From IMG/VR virus record IMGVR_UViG_3300028025_004957, positions 1 through 25,065 of that record: 25,065 nt of DNA. One strand, written 5' to 3'. The position numbers were made by a program, and so were the translations under genes. The first letter of the stretch is position 1, and each line of letters begins with the position of its first letter. Positions 10,136-17,155 of the stretch are shown piece after piece. Below the pieces are notes generated by a model, which saw only the letters and a program-made list of their open reading frames with translations, ran no database searches and had not been told where the DNA came from. Source of the DNA: a virus.

Positions 10136-10444
10136 TTATTCGTTATATTGTCTCATTGCAGCTAAATCTTGAGCAGTCATAGTAGAAGCTGTTTCAGCTA
10201 TGATATCTAAATATGGATTACCTGTTGATTGAGCTTTTGATTTTGAATGTACTGGTTGGGATGGAGGAGTCAATCCCATACTAGCTGCTAGATTTTGTCT
10301 ATATGCTACCATATCAACATCTTGAGTTGTAAAACTCATTGTTCTATTTTCTTGTATTTGAGTAGGATTAGTTTGTGATAGTTCTTCTCTTAGAACTTCA
10401 CGAACAGCTTCTTTGATAAGTTTTTTAAATACGTCTACTTTCAT
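10136..10444 (-). CDS. Small baseplate-operon protein with N-terminal amphipathic helix
   Basis: A 102-residue protein. The start (VFKKLIKEAVREVLREELSQ) is a charged amphipathic helix of a type I have seen at the N-terminus of small proteins in T4-like marine phages. The middle is Gln/Ser/Pro-rich and likely disordered; the C-terminus is a second short helix. It lies 2 nt upstream of the gp25-like gene. A TATTTATAA box ends 2 nt before its ATG, so its transcript may have almost no leader. Function unknown. Confidence 0.65.
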   Translation of the reverse strand: MKVDVFKKLIKEAVREVLREELSQTNPTQIQENRTMSFTTQDVDMVAYRQNLAASMGLTPPSQPVHSKSKAQSTGNPYLDIIAETASTMTAQDLAAMRQYNE

Positions 10445-10446
10445 GA

Positions 10447-10457
10447 TTATAAATATT
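10447..10457 (-). promoter_or_regulatory. Candidate late promoter box AATATTTATAA
   Basis: The minus strand reads AATATTTATAATCATG directly before the start of the 102-residue gene. It matches the boxes before three other genes here. If active, the RNA would begin at or next to the ATG. Confidence 0.4.
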
Positions 10458-11700
10458 AAGCTACGAGACCCTTTTGGTCTATTTGTAATTTTAATTCTTC
10501 AATTAATACGTCTGGTTCTAAAGTAAATGAAGATGAACTTTGTAATATATCATTTCCATCTTTATTAACTGCGGTTGCATATCTGCGTTTATTTCCTTTA
10601 ACAACAAAATTTGGATTATTTTCTTCTTTTATAAAAAATTTAAATCCTTTATAATCATACCCACTTAAATAACCTAACCCTTGAGAAGAAGATAATAATA
10701 AATCATTCAAATCATTAATCGATAAATTATCTAGATTTTGTTCTAGTATATTACCTACTTGATTTAATCTACTTTCTTGGTATTCTAAATCATCTATTAA
10801 TTTGGAAACAACACTACTTAAAACGGAAACAATAGATAAAGATGAATCTATAATATCTTGTAATTTTCTAGTTTTATCACTTATTGTTGTAATTGTACCT
10901 AAAGGAACACCAACCCCAGGAGGAACAGATGATGGGATAGGATTTAATTTAAAGAAAGTAACAATAGGGGTAATTAAAGGAGCTAATAAATTTAAAACAT
11001 CTATTACTTGTTGGATTGTAGTAAGACGTCTTCTATTAGCTGCTATTACTATTAATGCATTATTTCTAAATAATTTTGCTTTTTCAATATCTTGTTTTGT
11101 AGTAGCATTTTCAATTATAGTAATAGTATCATCAACTAAAGTTTCTATTTTTTTATTACCAATAGCTATATTTGATATAATTACATTAGCAAATGAGCAT
11201 ATAAATCCTATTATTTCTGTTGGTTTAGGTCTATTTGCTTTATCTTTATTAGAAGTTTTTTCAGCTTGACGTTGTTTTAATTTTCGTTGAGCTGCTTCTC
11301 TATAAGTTTTAGCTAATAATTCATTATATGATGATTTTAATTGATCTCTATCTTCTTTTAAAGTTTCAAGTCTATCATTATATATTTTTTCTCTAGCATC
11401 GTATATTCTATTTACTTCTTTTAATATACCTTTTAATTCTTCATCCTTAATTTCTTGCTTTTCATATCTTTTATTATAATATTTTATAGCTTGATCACGA
11501 TCGATTTCGAGACCCTTCAATAAAATTTTAGTTGCTACTTCTTCTTTTATAATAGCTTCTCCTCTTTCATATCCTGATTGAGTAGCTATTACTACTTGGT
11601 TTAAATTATTTATAGTTTTACCAACACGCTCTAATCCACTTTGAATTAAACCTCCAACTTTTTTAGTTGATTTTACAACTTTTGAATTTGATAGAGCCAT
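10456..11700 (-). CDS. Unassigned baseplate-hub-region protein, coiled coil plus hydrophobic core
   Basis: A 414-residue protein. Residues 1-45 contain Gly/Val/Ile-rich helix sequence; residues 85-165 are strongly charged (Lys/Arg/Glu) and likely coiled coil. Residues 165-190 (IIGFICSFANVIISNIAIG) and 230-260 (LLAPLITPIVTFF) are hydrophobic, followed by a Pro/Gly linker PIPSSVPPGVGVP. The alternation of coiled coil and hydrophobic helices recalls tape-measure or hub proteins, but it is short for a tape measure. Its ATG overlaps the stop of the spike-like gene by one base. It lies where T4-like phages encode hub components. No confident family. Confidence 0.65.
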   Translation of the reverse strand: MALSNSKVVKSTKKVGGLIQSGLERVGKTINNLNQVVIATQSGYERGEAIIKEEVATKILLKGLEIDRDQAIKYYNKRYEKQEIKDEELKGILKEVNRIYDAREKIYNDRLETLKEDRDQLKSSYNELLAKTYREAAQRKLKQRQAEKTSNKDKANRPKPTEIIGFICSFANVIISNIAIGNKKIETLVDDTITIIENATTKQDIEKAKLFRNNALIVIAANRRRLTTIQQVIDVLNLLAPLITPIVTFFKLNPIPSSVPPGVGVPLGTITTISDKTRKLQDIIDSSLSIVSVLSSVVSKLIDDLEYQESRLNQVGNILEQNLDNLSINDLNDLLLSSSQGLGYLSGYDYKGFKFFIKEENNPNFVVKGNKRRYATAVNKDGNDILQSSSSFTLEPDVLIEELKLQIDQKGLVA

Positions 11701-12866
11701 TATATTGTATACACTTTTTTAGATTTAATACCTTCTAATTGTTTAATTATAGCATCCATTGAACCTTCTAATGAACTTGCAGGAGCTGAAATTGAAATCA
11801 ATGGGCGTGATGAATTATCAATAGCATTATTTAATGCTGAGGAGAATGTTTTTAAATTAGTTAATAAATCATTAAGTAAAGTTATAGTTTTATCACCTAA
11901 TAATACAGGTTCTGTTGGAAGTTTTCCATTATTACTATTTAATCCTAAAAATACATATTGTCCACCATTTATCAATACATTTTGGGCAGCAGATATAAAA
12001 GTTGTATTTTTTGACGATATACTTGTATTTGTTTTAGAATATAATAATATTTCGTCTTTATTTGAATTAATTAATATACGATTTGCACTTAATATAACTT
12101 GAGAATCATAATATTTTTCAGGAGATTGTGAAGAAAATAAAGGATTAACTATATTATTATCTATCTGAATAGGGATAGCTTGAGTTGATGTTAAATATAA
12201 TGATGATTTATCATTATTTATATCTTCAACATATGGTTTTCCTTTTAAATCAGGAGTAAAATTATAACCATTGACTAATAATGTTATAGGATCTCCATTT
12301 TTACCAGTTATACTCCAAAAATTTTCAAGATTATTTTCATTTAATGTACTACTAAATCGTATACCATGTCCCCACCTCCCATTAATAATATTATCACCTT
12401 CAAATGGAAATAAATTACTTACATTTTTTTCAATTATCCCTAATCCTAAATCAGCAGTGCCATCTTCCTTTTTATTATATATAACCTGAGAATTATGATT
12501 TGTATTATTATATATATTTATATGGTTTATGTAATATGATTGAGGTTTATTTGGGGATTTTGAGGGGGCATTTATTATTAAAATTAACTCTCCTATAACA
12601 GGAATAGATCTATTAGATGAAGATAAAGATATAGCACTATCATATGTATTTAATTCTTCAATATTGTTATAATTATCTTTTAATGGGTATGGAGATTTTG
12701 GATCAATGTAATAAACCTTCCCAATACTACTCCAATCAGTAAAACCTATTGAGTTCTCATCTATAATAACATGAAATACCTTTCCAATATTAGATGTTTG
12801 TAAAGCACTACCCCCAGTAGAACCTAAACTACTAACAACAACTCCTAAATTATTTGAAATCTTCAT
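11700..12866 (-). CDS. Baseplate central spike/hub protein, gp5/gpV-like
   Basis: A 388-residue protein. Residues 5-120 look like an OB-fold: VVVSSLGSTGG, then IGKVFHVIIDENS, IGKVYYIDPKSPYP and VIGELILIINAPS. Residues 240-310 have short repeated strands (SANRILINSNKDEILLYS, AAQNVLINGGQYVFLG) like the triple beta-helix spike region of gp5/gpV proteins. The C-terminus is a helical tail. No lysozyme domain is seen, unlike T4 gp5. Its start overlaps the stop of the 121-residue gene by 17 nt. It probably trimerises at the tail tip and pierces the envelope. Family call is moderate. Confidence 0.7.
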   Translation of the reverse strand: MKISNNLGVVVSSLGSTGGSALQTSNIGKVFHVIIDENSIGFTDWSSIGKVYYIDPKSPYPLKDNYNNIEELNTYDSAISLSSSNRSIPVIGELILIINAPSKSPNKPQSYYINHINIYNNTNHNSQVIYNKKEDGTADLGLGIIEKNVSNLFPFEGDNIINGRWGHGIRFSSTLNENNLENFWSITGKNGDPITLLVNGYNFTPDLKGKPYVEDINNDKSSLYLTSTQAIPIQIDNNIVNPLFSSQSPEKYYDSQVILSANRILINSNKDEILLYSKTNTSISSKNTTFISAAQNVLINGGQYVFLGLNSNNGKLPTEPVLLGDKTITLLNDLLTNLKTFSSALNNAIDNSSRPLISISAPASSLEGSMDAIIKQLEGIKSKKVYTI

Positions 12867-13215
12867 TTATTGGGAGGGGTTTATCTATTTCAGCACCAAT
12901 TTTTTGAACTTCACCTCTTATTTGATCTAATTCAGCTTCGCTTAAAAAATCATCAGAACCACCTCCACTATTATTCATAGCACGTTGCACAATTCCTGCC
13001 ATTTTAATTAATGAATCATCATTTTTAACAGATACATCAAGATATTCTTTAATTAATGGAACAACCATAAGAGCTGATTGAGTATCAGTTACAAGTGGTT
13101 TAAGGCTAGAAATAAGATCTTTTATTTGTTTTTCTTTTTCTTTAGAATTATCATAGATATTTTTTAAGATATCCGAAAATGATTTATTACCAAAGATTTT
13201 TTGTTCAAAATCCAT
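12850..13215 (-). CDS. Small helical protein before the spike gene
   Basis: A 121-residue mostly helical acidic/basic protein. It contains a glycine-rich linker NNSGGGSDDF near residue 90 that separates an N-terminal helical domain from a short C-terminal helix (LDQIRGEVQKIGAEI). It overlaps the spike-like gene by 17 nt, so the products are probably made together. A TATATTTATAAT box lies 14 nt upstream of its ATG, making it a likely first gene of a baseplate transcript. It might be a hub or assembly factor; no family is recognised. Confidence 0.65.
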   Translation of the reverse strand: MDFEQKIFGNKSFSDILKNIYDNSKEKEKQIKDLISSLKPLVTDTQSALMVVPLIKEYLDVSVKNDDSLIKMAGIVQRAMNNSGGGSDDFLSEAELDQIRGEVQKIGAEIDKPLPINEDFK

Positions 13216-13229
13216 AATATTTATTTTAT

Positions 13230-13240
13230 TATAAATATAT
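13230..13240 (-). promoter_or_regulatory. Candidate late promoter box ATATATTTATA
   Basis: On the minus strand ATATATTTATAAT lies 14 nt before the ATG of the 121-residue gene, in the only gap between the sigma-factor gene and the baseplate block. Same motif as at 2007, 10447 and 15704. Confidence 0.45.
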
Positions 13241-13244
13241 TTTT

Positions 13245-14000
13245 TTAGATTTTTATAAATCCATTCTTATAATATTCATTATATAGATTATAATACACCT
13301 TTTTTAGGATTTTTATCACTTTAGTTATTTGAAAAGTATCAACATCTATCATTTCACGAATGTAGATATAAATAGCTTTTTTATTAAAAATTTCTAAATT
13401 TTCTCTTTTACGGAATAACTCTAAAATCACATCTGCTGTTTTTTGATCTTGAATTCTTGGAAAATGTTTTTCAAGATAAGTATCCATATAACGAACAAAA
13501 TAGGAAATAAAATCATTTAAATCAGCATCATTATTTGATTCACGAACTAAATCTTCAACTATAATCTTATCTTCATCTACTTCTTCTAAAGTACCTTTAC
13601 CTTTAATTTTTTTATAATTTTTTTCATTATAAATAATTAAATAACGTTTAGCAATAGTTCCAAAATAAGAATAAGCTTTACCTTTAGATTGATCATATAA
13701 ATGAAGTTTCTCTAAAAGAAAAGCAACTACCTCATGCTTTAACTCATTTATAGTATCAACATCAGTATAATAAAACTTAAATGTGTGGATGATATTTTCT
13801 GCTAATTTATGAAAAGCATAATCAATACGTTGATCGAAAATATGATTACGTTCGTCTTGATTTTTAGAGGCTAAATATTCTATAATGGCTTCTTCAGTAT
13901 CTGAAGTAAAATATAGAATTGATTTTTTAGGTTTACGTTTACGTATTGTTCCTTTTTTAGTTAAAAGTACCTCTTCTTCTGGAGGGGATATTAAATCCAT
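13245..14000 (-). CDS. Late-transcription sigma factor, gp55-like
   Basis: A 251-residue protein. Residues 75-140 fit sigma-70 region 2 in its phage late form: VDTINELKHEVVAFLLEKLH, LYDQSKGKAYSYFGTIAKRY, LIIYNEKNYKKIKGK. The 'YDxxKGKAYSYFxTIAKRYLI' core is the gp55 hallmark that contacts core polymerase and the -10 element. T4 gp55 is 185 residues; this one has a basic N-terminal extension (KKGTIRKRKPKKS) and a long helical C-terminus. It presumably directs host RNA polymerase to late promoters of the structural genes just downstream. The ATG lies 1 nt after the stop of the membrane-protein gene. Confidence 0.8.
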   Translation of the reverse strand: MDLISPPEEEVLLTKKGTIRKRKPKKSILYFTSDTEEAIIEYLASKNQDERNHIFDQRIDYAFHKLAENIIHTFKFYYTDVDTINELKHEVVAFLLEKLHLYDQSKGKAYSYFGTIAKRYLIIYNEKNYKKIKGKGTLEEVDEDKIIVEDLVRESNNDADLNDFISYFVRYMDTYLEKHFPRIQDQKTADVILELFRKRENLEIFNKKAIYIYIREMIDVDTFQITKVIKILKKVYYNLYNEYYKNGFIKI

Positions 14001-14001
14001 A

Positions 14002-14286
14002 TTAATTGTTTCGAGTTTTGAAAGAATTCAATTGAGTTTGAATTTCTTGTAATGTCTCAAAGAAAAAACCGATATCATCATCTGCTTTAAATGCTTGCGC
14101 AACTTCAGACTCCCCTATTTTTTTATTTGATAATTCTATAAGTTCAGAAATATTAGTAATATATTGATTTTGTTGATCAACAATTTTTTCTAATTGTTCT
14201 GTTTTTGAAAATAGATTATAACACGCATATGATACGGCTATAATTAATGTAATTAAAGTATATAATATAATTTCCATATTAATCAA
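14002..14286 (-). CDS. Small membrane-anchored coiled-coil protein
   Basis: A 94-residue protein with one N-terminal membrane helix (residues 4-24, MEIILYTLITLIIAVSYACY) followed by a charged helical region (residues 28-94) with Leu/Ile heptads. The topology, a single N-terminal anchor and coiled coil, is that of an inner-membrane spanin or of a membrane-tethered regulator; nothing decides between them, and no lysis genes are visible nearby. It overlaps the HD-domain gene by 8 nt and precedes the sigma-factor gene by 1 nt. Confidence 0.65.
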   Translation of the reverse strand: MINMEIILYTLITLIIAVSYACYNLFSKTEQLEKIVDQQNQYITNISELIELSNKKIGESEVAQAFKADDDIGFFFETLQEIQTQLNSFKTRNN

Positions 14287-15040
14287 AAAATGTATTCATA
14301 ATATCTTTTAAATTTGAATTTTCTGGAACTGTTATTTGAACTGGTTTTTTATTTGGTTGAGAAACCGTTTGTTTTGGTTGTTCAACCGGAGTTCCATTTA
14401 ATTTATCTAACCATTCGCGTTCGAATTCAATACGAGCAGCCAATAAATCAGCCTGATGAATAATAAACGGTAATGATGTACGTAATTTAGTTTCTGGAGA
14501 CCATGACATTAAATAAGGTTTATTTGCGTCATCATATAAACCATCATGTAATTTAATAGCTAACCATTCATTTTTAGAAACTTCAACCCCAATTTGAGAC
14601 AATAACCACAAACCTCGGTCTGGAACAGTCATATAATCCATTTGAGTGTTAAAAGTATAAATTTCACCTCTATTCTTAACATGCCATTCAGACGGATTAG
14701 GTAAAACAGCTTCATGTTCTAATGTACCGAATTTACCCAAATCATGATTTAAAGCAGAAAATACTACCTCTTCAGTAGTATATGTAGGTTTAACATCAAA
14801 TTTCCTCCAAATTGAATCTATATCCAAACTAGCTGATACCACGCGGTTAACATGCTCAACATAGCCTCCAGGGAAACAATTGTGGTATTGCGGTTTATGT
14901 GATGCAGGTAATAATATAAAGCGCTCTTCATACTTATTATAAAAATCAATTAACCGTTTTTTACGATCACCAGTAATATATTGTTCAATATAACCTAAAA
15001 ATTGTTGCCAGTTTTCTAGCAATTGTTCTTCATTCAACAT
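14279..15040 (-). CDS. HD-domain phosphohydrolase
   Basis: A 253-residue protein. The metal-binding H...HD...H...D pattern is visible: HNCFPGGYVEHVNR (about residues 53-66), FSALNHDLGKFG (about 92-103), the AIKLHDGLYDD segment (about 160-170) and HQADLLAARIEFER (about 193-206). These match HD-superfamily metal-dependent phosphohydrolases, whose substrates include nucleotides, cyclic dinucleotides and RNA ends. The C-terminus (from about residue 215) is a Pro/Gln/Lys-rich tail. It shares an operon with the sigma factor, overlapping the membrane-protein gene by 8 nt. The substrate cannot be inferred; a nucleotide or signalling-nucleotide role during infection is plausible. Confidence 0.82.
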   Translation of the reverse strand: MLNEEQLLENWQQFLGYIEQYITGDRKKRLIDFYNKYEERFILLPASHKPQYHNCFPGGYVEHVNRVVSASLDIDSIWRKFDVKPTYTTEEVVFSALNHDLGKFGTLEHEAVLPNPSEWHVKNRGEIYTFNTQMDYMTVPDRGLWLLSQIGVEVSKNEWLAIKLHDGLYDDANKPYLMSWSPETKLRTSLPFIIHQADLLAARIEFEREWLDKLNGTPVEQPKQTVSQPNKKPVQITVPENSNLKDIMNTFFD

Positions 15041-15055
15041 AACCTATTTTTTATT

Positions 15056-15247
15056 TTAAACGTACGTGGGAAACTCATCGTGTTCTAAAGAAACAGTTGA
15101 GCGTAAATCCTCAATTTTTTCTTTCATATCACTTAATGTTTGCATCAATTCATTAAAACCTTCACCTCGTGAAAGTTGAAAATCCAATGTACGGTTTAGA
15201 TTTTCTAATTGATTTATTTTATTTAAGACTTGATCCTTATACCTCAT
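15056..15247 (-). CDS. Small coiled-coil protein
   Basis: A 63-residue charged helical protein with Leu/Ile/Met heptads (VLNKINQLENLNRTLDFQ and LMQTLSDMKEKIEDLRSTV). It is the first gene of the unit that contains the HD protein, the membrane protein and the sigma factor; its stop is 15 nt before the HD gene. It starts after an AT-rich leader that carries a CGTATATACG palindrome. Function unknown. Confidence 0.65.
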   Translation of the reverse strand: MRYKDQVLNKINQLENLNRTLDFQLSRGEGFNELMQTLSDMKEKIEDLRSTVSLEHDEFPTYV

Positions 15248-15264
15248 AATTTAATACATTTATA

Positions 15265-15315
15265 CGTATATACGCTATTTATTTAATGTTTGGTCGACGT
15301 TTGCAAACGTTTGCA
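15265..15315. promoter_or_regulatory. Palindrome-rich control region (LacI/PurR-like operator)
   Basis: Upstream of the 63-residue gene are a CGTATATACG palindrome (about 15264-15273) and two overlapping perfect 14-bp palindromes, ACGTTTGCAAACGT (15297-15310) and TGCAAACGTTTGCA (15302-15315). The core GCAAACGTTTGC equals the consensus half-site pair of PurR/LacI-family operators. It lies where a regulator would control the operon containing HD, membrane and sigma genes. No repressor gene is seen in the window. Confidence 0.45.
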
Positions 15316-15396
15316 CATTTCGCGTTCATTTTCCAATCGTTTGTGGTTCAAACCATCCCGACGTTTGAATATACGTGAGACACTTTTAACGCCAAA

Positions 15397-15681
15397 TTAT
15401 TTCTTAGATTTCTTTTTAAATTTTTTAGATTCCTTAATCATTTCTTGCAAATCGATTGCACGAAATGGAAATGAGAAATATTTTATTTTCTCAGCATTCT
15501 TTAAAATATCATCCTCTTGTGGATCATCAGTAATAAAAAATGTGAATTCGGCTTTACCGGGTAAAGCATCCAGTAAATCGGTTGAAGAAATTTCACGGTC
15601 CAAACCATTATCTTTAAATAAATTGTTTACACCGTTAACAAAAGCTGCTTTGTTAGCATCTTTAAATAGATATGTTGCCAT
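15397..15681 (-). CDS. Hypothetical protein with basic C-terminal tail
   Basis: A 94-residue protein. It begins ATYLFKDANKAAFVNGVNNL and has an acidic DDPQEDD patch near residue 55; it ends in a strongly basic tail (KKFKKKSKK), suggesting nucleic-acid or ribosome contact. The TAA stop is followed in the same frame by 37 more open codons (15283-15396), also basic. The ATG has an A-rich leader with a TATATTTATTA box upstream. Family unknown. Confidence 0.65.
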   Translation of the reverse strand: MATYLFKDANKAAFVNGVNNLFKDNGLDREISSTDLLDALPGKAEFTFFITDDPQEDDILKNAEKIKYFSFPFRAIDLQEMIKESKKFKKKSKK

Positions 15682-15703
15682 ATTAAAATTTTTATGTTTA
15701 ATA

Positions 15704-15714
15704 ATAAATATATA
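15704..15714 (-). promoter_or_regulatory. Candidate promoter box TATATATTTAT
   Basis: On the minus strand TATATATTTATTATTAAAC lies about 22 nt before the ATG of the 94-residue gene. It fits both the leftward late-type box and the TAnnTTTA core used elsewhere in the window. Confidence 0.4.
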
Positions 15715-15724
15715 AATTGATAAT

Positions 15725-16195
15725 TTACGTGAGATCCTCGTTAGGTATGCCTAAAACTTTAAAAATCACGTCACGCGCAACATTAAAATTTACCGCAAAC
15801 CCCTCGCGATTATTTTCCACTCTATAATCCGAAAGTAAATCGTGAATTTCTTGTTCTGCTAAATAAGGTTCCTGGGTAAACCAAAAATCGCGTACTTGCC
15901 AAGGTGTAATAACACCGGTTGCCTTATTGATTTCATTTAAACGTTCAACAACCGAACGTTCAGTAAATCCGATTTTAAAAATACCGGGTACCGACGTATT
16001 TTGTAAAACATAAATATGACCCGTAGAAAGTGGTGATTTTTTAGAACCATACTTTCTTTTAAAATAGCGCACTTCCCACACATTATTATCGACTCCGACA
16101 AAATCGTACGCTTGAGCTGTTCTAACGCTATCTCGCACTTGTCGATCGCTCATCTCGTAAAATTCTAATGTACTCTTACCTGTTAGATTTTCCAT
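15725..16195 (-). CDS. T5orf172 / GIY-YIG-superfamily nuclease-like protein
   Basis: A 156-residue protein. Residues 75-145 match the T5orf172 (MUG113-like) layout of the GIY-YIG superfamily: STGHIYVLQNTSVPGIFKIG with the 'IYVL...FKIG' pair, then FTERSVVERLNEINKATGV with the conserved Arg, and a downstream Glu in EPYLAEQEIHDLLSDYR. Residues 1-60 are a charged extension with no clear domain. Such proteins are frequent in phages as putative DNA nucleases; the exact target is unknown. It overlaps the zinc-ribbon gene by 20 nt. Confidence 0.78.
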   Translation of the reverse strand: MENLTGKSTLEFYEMSDRQVRDSVRTAQAYDFVGVDNNVWEVRYFKRKYGSKKSPLSTGHIYVLQNTSVPGIFKIGFTERSVVERLNEINKATGVITPWQVRDFWFTQEPYLAEQEIHDLLSDYRVENNREGFAVNFNVARDVIFKVLGIPNEDLT

Positions 16196-16550
16196 TTTCT
16201 TTTTTGTATTGATCTATTATTTGTTTTCCAATTTCTTCATCAATTGCTTTTTTAATATTTTCTGCTAACCCATCAATAACATCTTTATACTTTTCATCTT
16301 CATTTTTAGATGGGGTATATGTTACTGTAATTGAATGATCTTCAACCCAAATTTCTAAATCTTCATCTAACGGGCTAGATTTACCTGGGATATAATTTGG
16401 ATTTTTGATTGTTTTCCATTTTACACTACAACGCGAACATTTACAACGGTTTGGAGCCCAACCAAAGTTGTACACGTACTTGTGACCAAAAATTTTACAT
16501 ATTAATTTTTTGATAAGTTTCTTCATAACCGGTAAATGTGGTAAGGACAT
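16176..16550 (-). CDS. DUF1660-like zinc-binding phage protein
   Basis: A 124-residue protein. Residues 9-45 carry a basic stretch, CKIFGHKYVYNFGW and CKCSRCSVKW: a Cys/His then CxCxxC arrangement typical of the small DUF1660-type phage proteins, probably one zinc site. The rest is acidic and helical at the C-terminus (KKAIDEEIGKQIIDQYKKEN). Two starts are possible: the first ATG, or codon 9 (MKKLIKKLICKIFG), which looks more like the family start. The promoter-like CTTAATTGTATATAC lies just before the first ATG and favours that one. Confidence 0.7.
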   Translation of the reverse strand: MSLPHLPVMKKLIKKLICKIFGHKYVYNFGWAPNRCKCSRCSVKWKTIKNPNYIPGKSSPLDEDLEIWVEDHSITVTYTPSKNEDEKYKDVIDGLAENIKKAIDEEIGKQIIDQYKKENGKSNR

Positions 16551-16553
16551 TCT

Positions 16554-16568
16554 GTATATACAATTAAG
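16554..16568 (-). promoter_or_regulatory. Degenerate copy of the repeated promoter motif
   Basis: On the minus strand CTTAATTGTATATAC differs by two bases from the consensus CTTAATTATATTTAC found upstream of many genes to the right. It lies 4 nt before the first ATG of the zinc-ribbon gene. Confidence 0.4.
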
Positions 16569-16692
16569 TTTCCAAAAAATTTTGTAGAGGTTAAAATTTC
16601 GGATCCCGGATATTTGATGTAAAATGGTTATTTTGGAATTTGAAATTTCCCTATTATGTTTATGATGTTAAGACGTTATTTGACTTATTGGT

Positions 16693-16700
16693 TATATTTG
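16693..16700 (+). promoter_or_regulatory. Plus-strand -7 box TATATTTG
   Basis: TATATTTG is an exact match to the Bacteroidota -7 consensus TAnnTTTG. It points into the GC-rich structured island, opposite to all genes of the window. A -33 TTTG at the ideal spacing is not seen, so the call is tentative. Confidence 0.35.
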
Positions 16701-16706
16701 TATATA

Positions 16707-16861
16707 CGAGGCGTGGGGTGTAAAGTTGTGTACGTGTTGAGAGTGTGTGTGGTTAAGACACGCGCCTACCCGCCGCGCGTAGGGACCGCGGCCATCGTGG
16801 GAGCAAGTCGCGAGTGAGTCGCGGTCGACCCGCTATCGACCGTCTCTTTTGAGATTTTTTT
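16707..16861 (+). ncRNA. GC-rich structured noncoding RNA candidate
   Basis: Bases 16741-16842 are about 67% G+C in a genome of roughly 30%, with no credible ORF on either strand. On the plus strand several hairpins can form: CCTAC/GTAGG around 16766-16784, CGCG/CGCG with loop AGTGAGT (16809-16823) and a perfect 7-bp CGGTCGA/TCGACCG (16822-16842). The last is followed by TCTC-TTTT-GAGA and seven T, a terminator-like end. A TATATTTG box lies just upstream. I infer an RNA of about 150 nt; a replication or packaging element is the main alternative. Family not recognised. Confidence 0.4.
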
Positions 16862-16885
16862 GACAAGCGCGATTTTTTTGTGATA

Positions 16886-16926
16886 CACGGGAAGCCGCAC
16901 GTCTTTTTGTGACATGCGGCTCCGTG
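16886..16926. other. Long 15-bp hairpin
   Basis: CACGG, then AGCCGCA and GTC pair with GAC, TGCGGCT and CCGTG around a TTTTTGT loop, with one C/A mismatch and a 2-nt bulge. It begins 27 nt downstream of the stop of the 50-residue gene. CCGCACG (16895-16901) can alternatively pair with CGTGCGG (16923-16929). No T-run follows on either strand, so it is not a standard terminator; RNA processing or stability is a possible role. Confidence 0.6.
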
Positions 16927-16952
16927 CGGAAGGGAATATATAATTGGGTGAA

Positions 16953-17105
16953 TTATCGAACTTTGGTATAATACGTCACATTACCAGCATCATCCATATG
17001 ATAGGCGTGAACGTGTGACTCGATTTGATATTTGGCGATACGGTGTATAGAACTGAATACTACTGGCTTATATTGACGTGATTTTGGATTAGTTAATTTG
17101 GTCAT
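16953..17105 (-). CDS. Tiny hypothetical protein (50 aa)
   Basis: An ORF of 50 codons starting MTKLTNPKSRQYKPVVFSS and ending AGNVTYYTKVR, basic and without membrane segment. The frame is open over the whole gap between the AT-hook gene and the GC-rich island, and it has the same short basic character as its neighbours. It lacks its own copy of the repeated promoter and is probably read from the AT-hook gene, whose stop is 50 nt upstream. Function unknown. Confidence 0.5.
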   Translation of the reverse strand: MTKLTNPKSRQYKPVVFSSIHRIAKYQIESHVHAYHMDDAGNVTYYTKVR

Positions 17106-17155
17106 GTGGGTTGGGTTGAATGTTAGTTACTTAGACGGATTAAATGGGTAGTAGC

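Noticed and set aside
10802-11269. Plus-strand ORF of 155 codons
   Set aside because: Fully antisense to the 414-residue structural gene, hydrophobic shadow composition, no leader or promoter.
10456-11700. Tail tape-measure protein
   Set aside because: Too short for a contractile tail of this type and placed among hub genes; left unassigned.
15290-15715. Plus-strand ORF of 141 codons
   Set aside because: Antisense to the 94-residue gene and its control region; the minus frame has the A-rich leader and promoter box.
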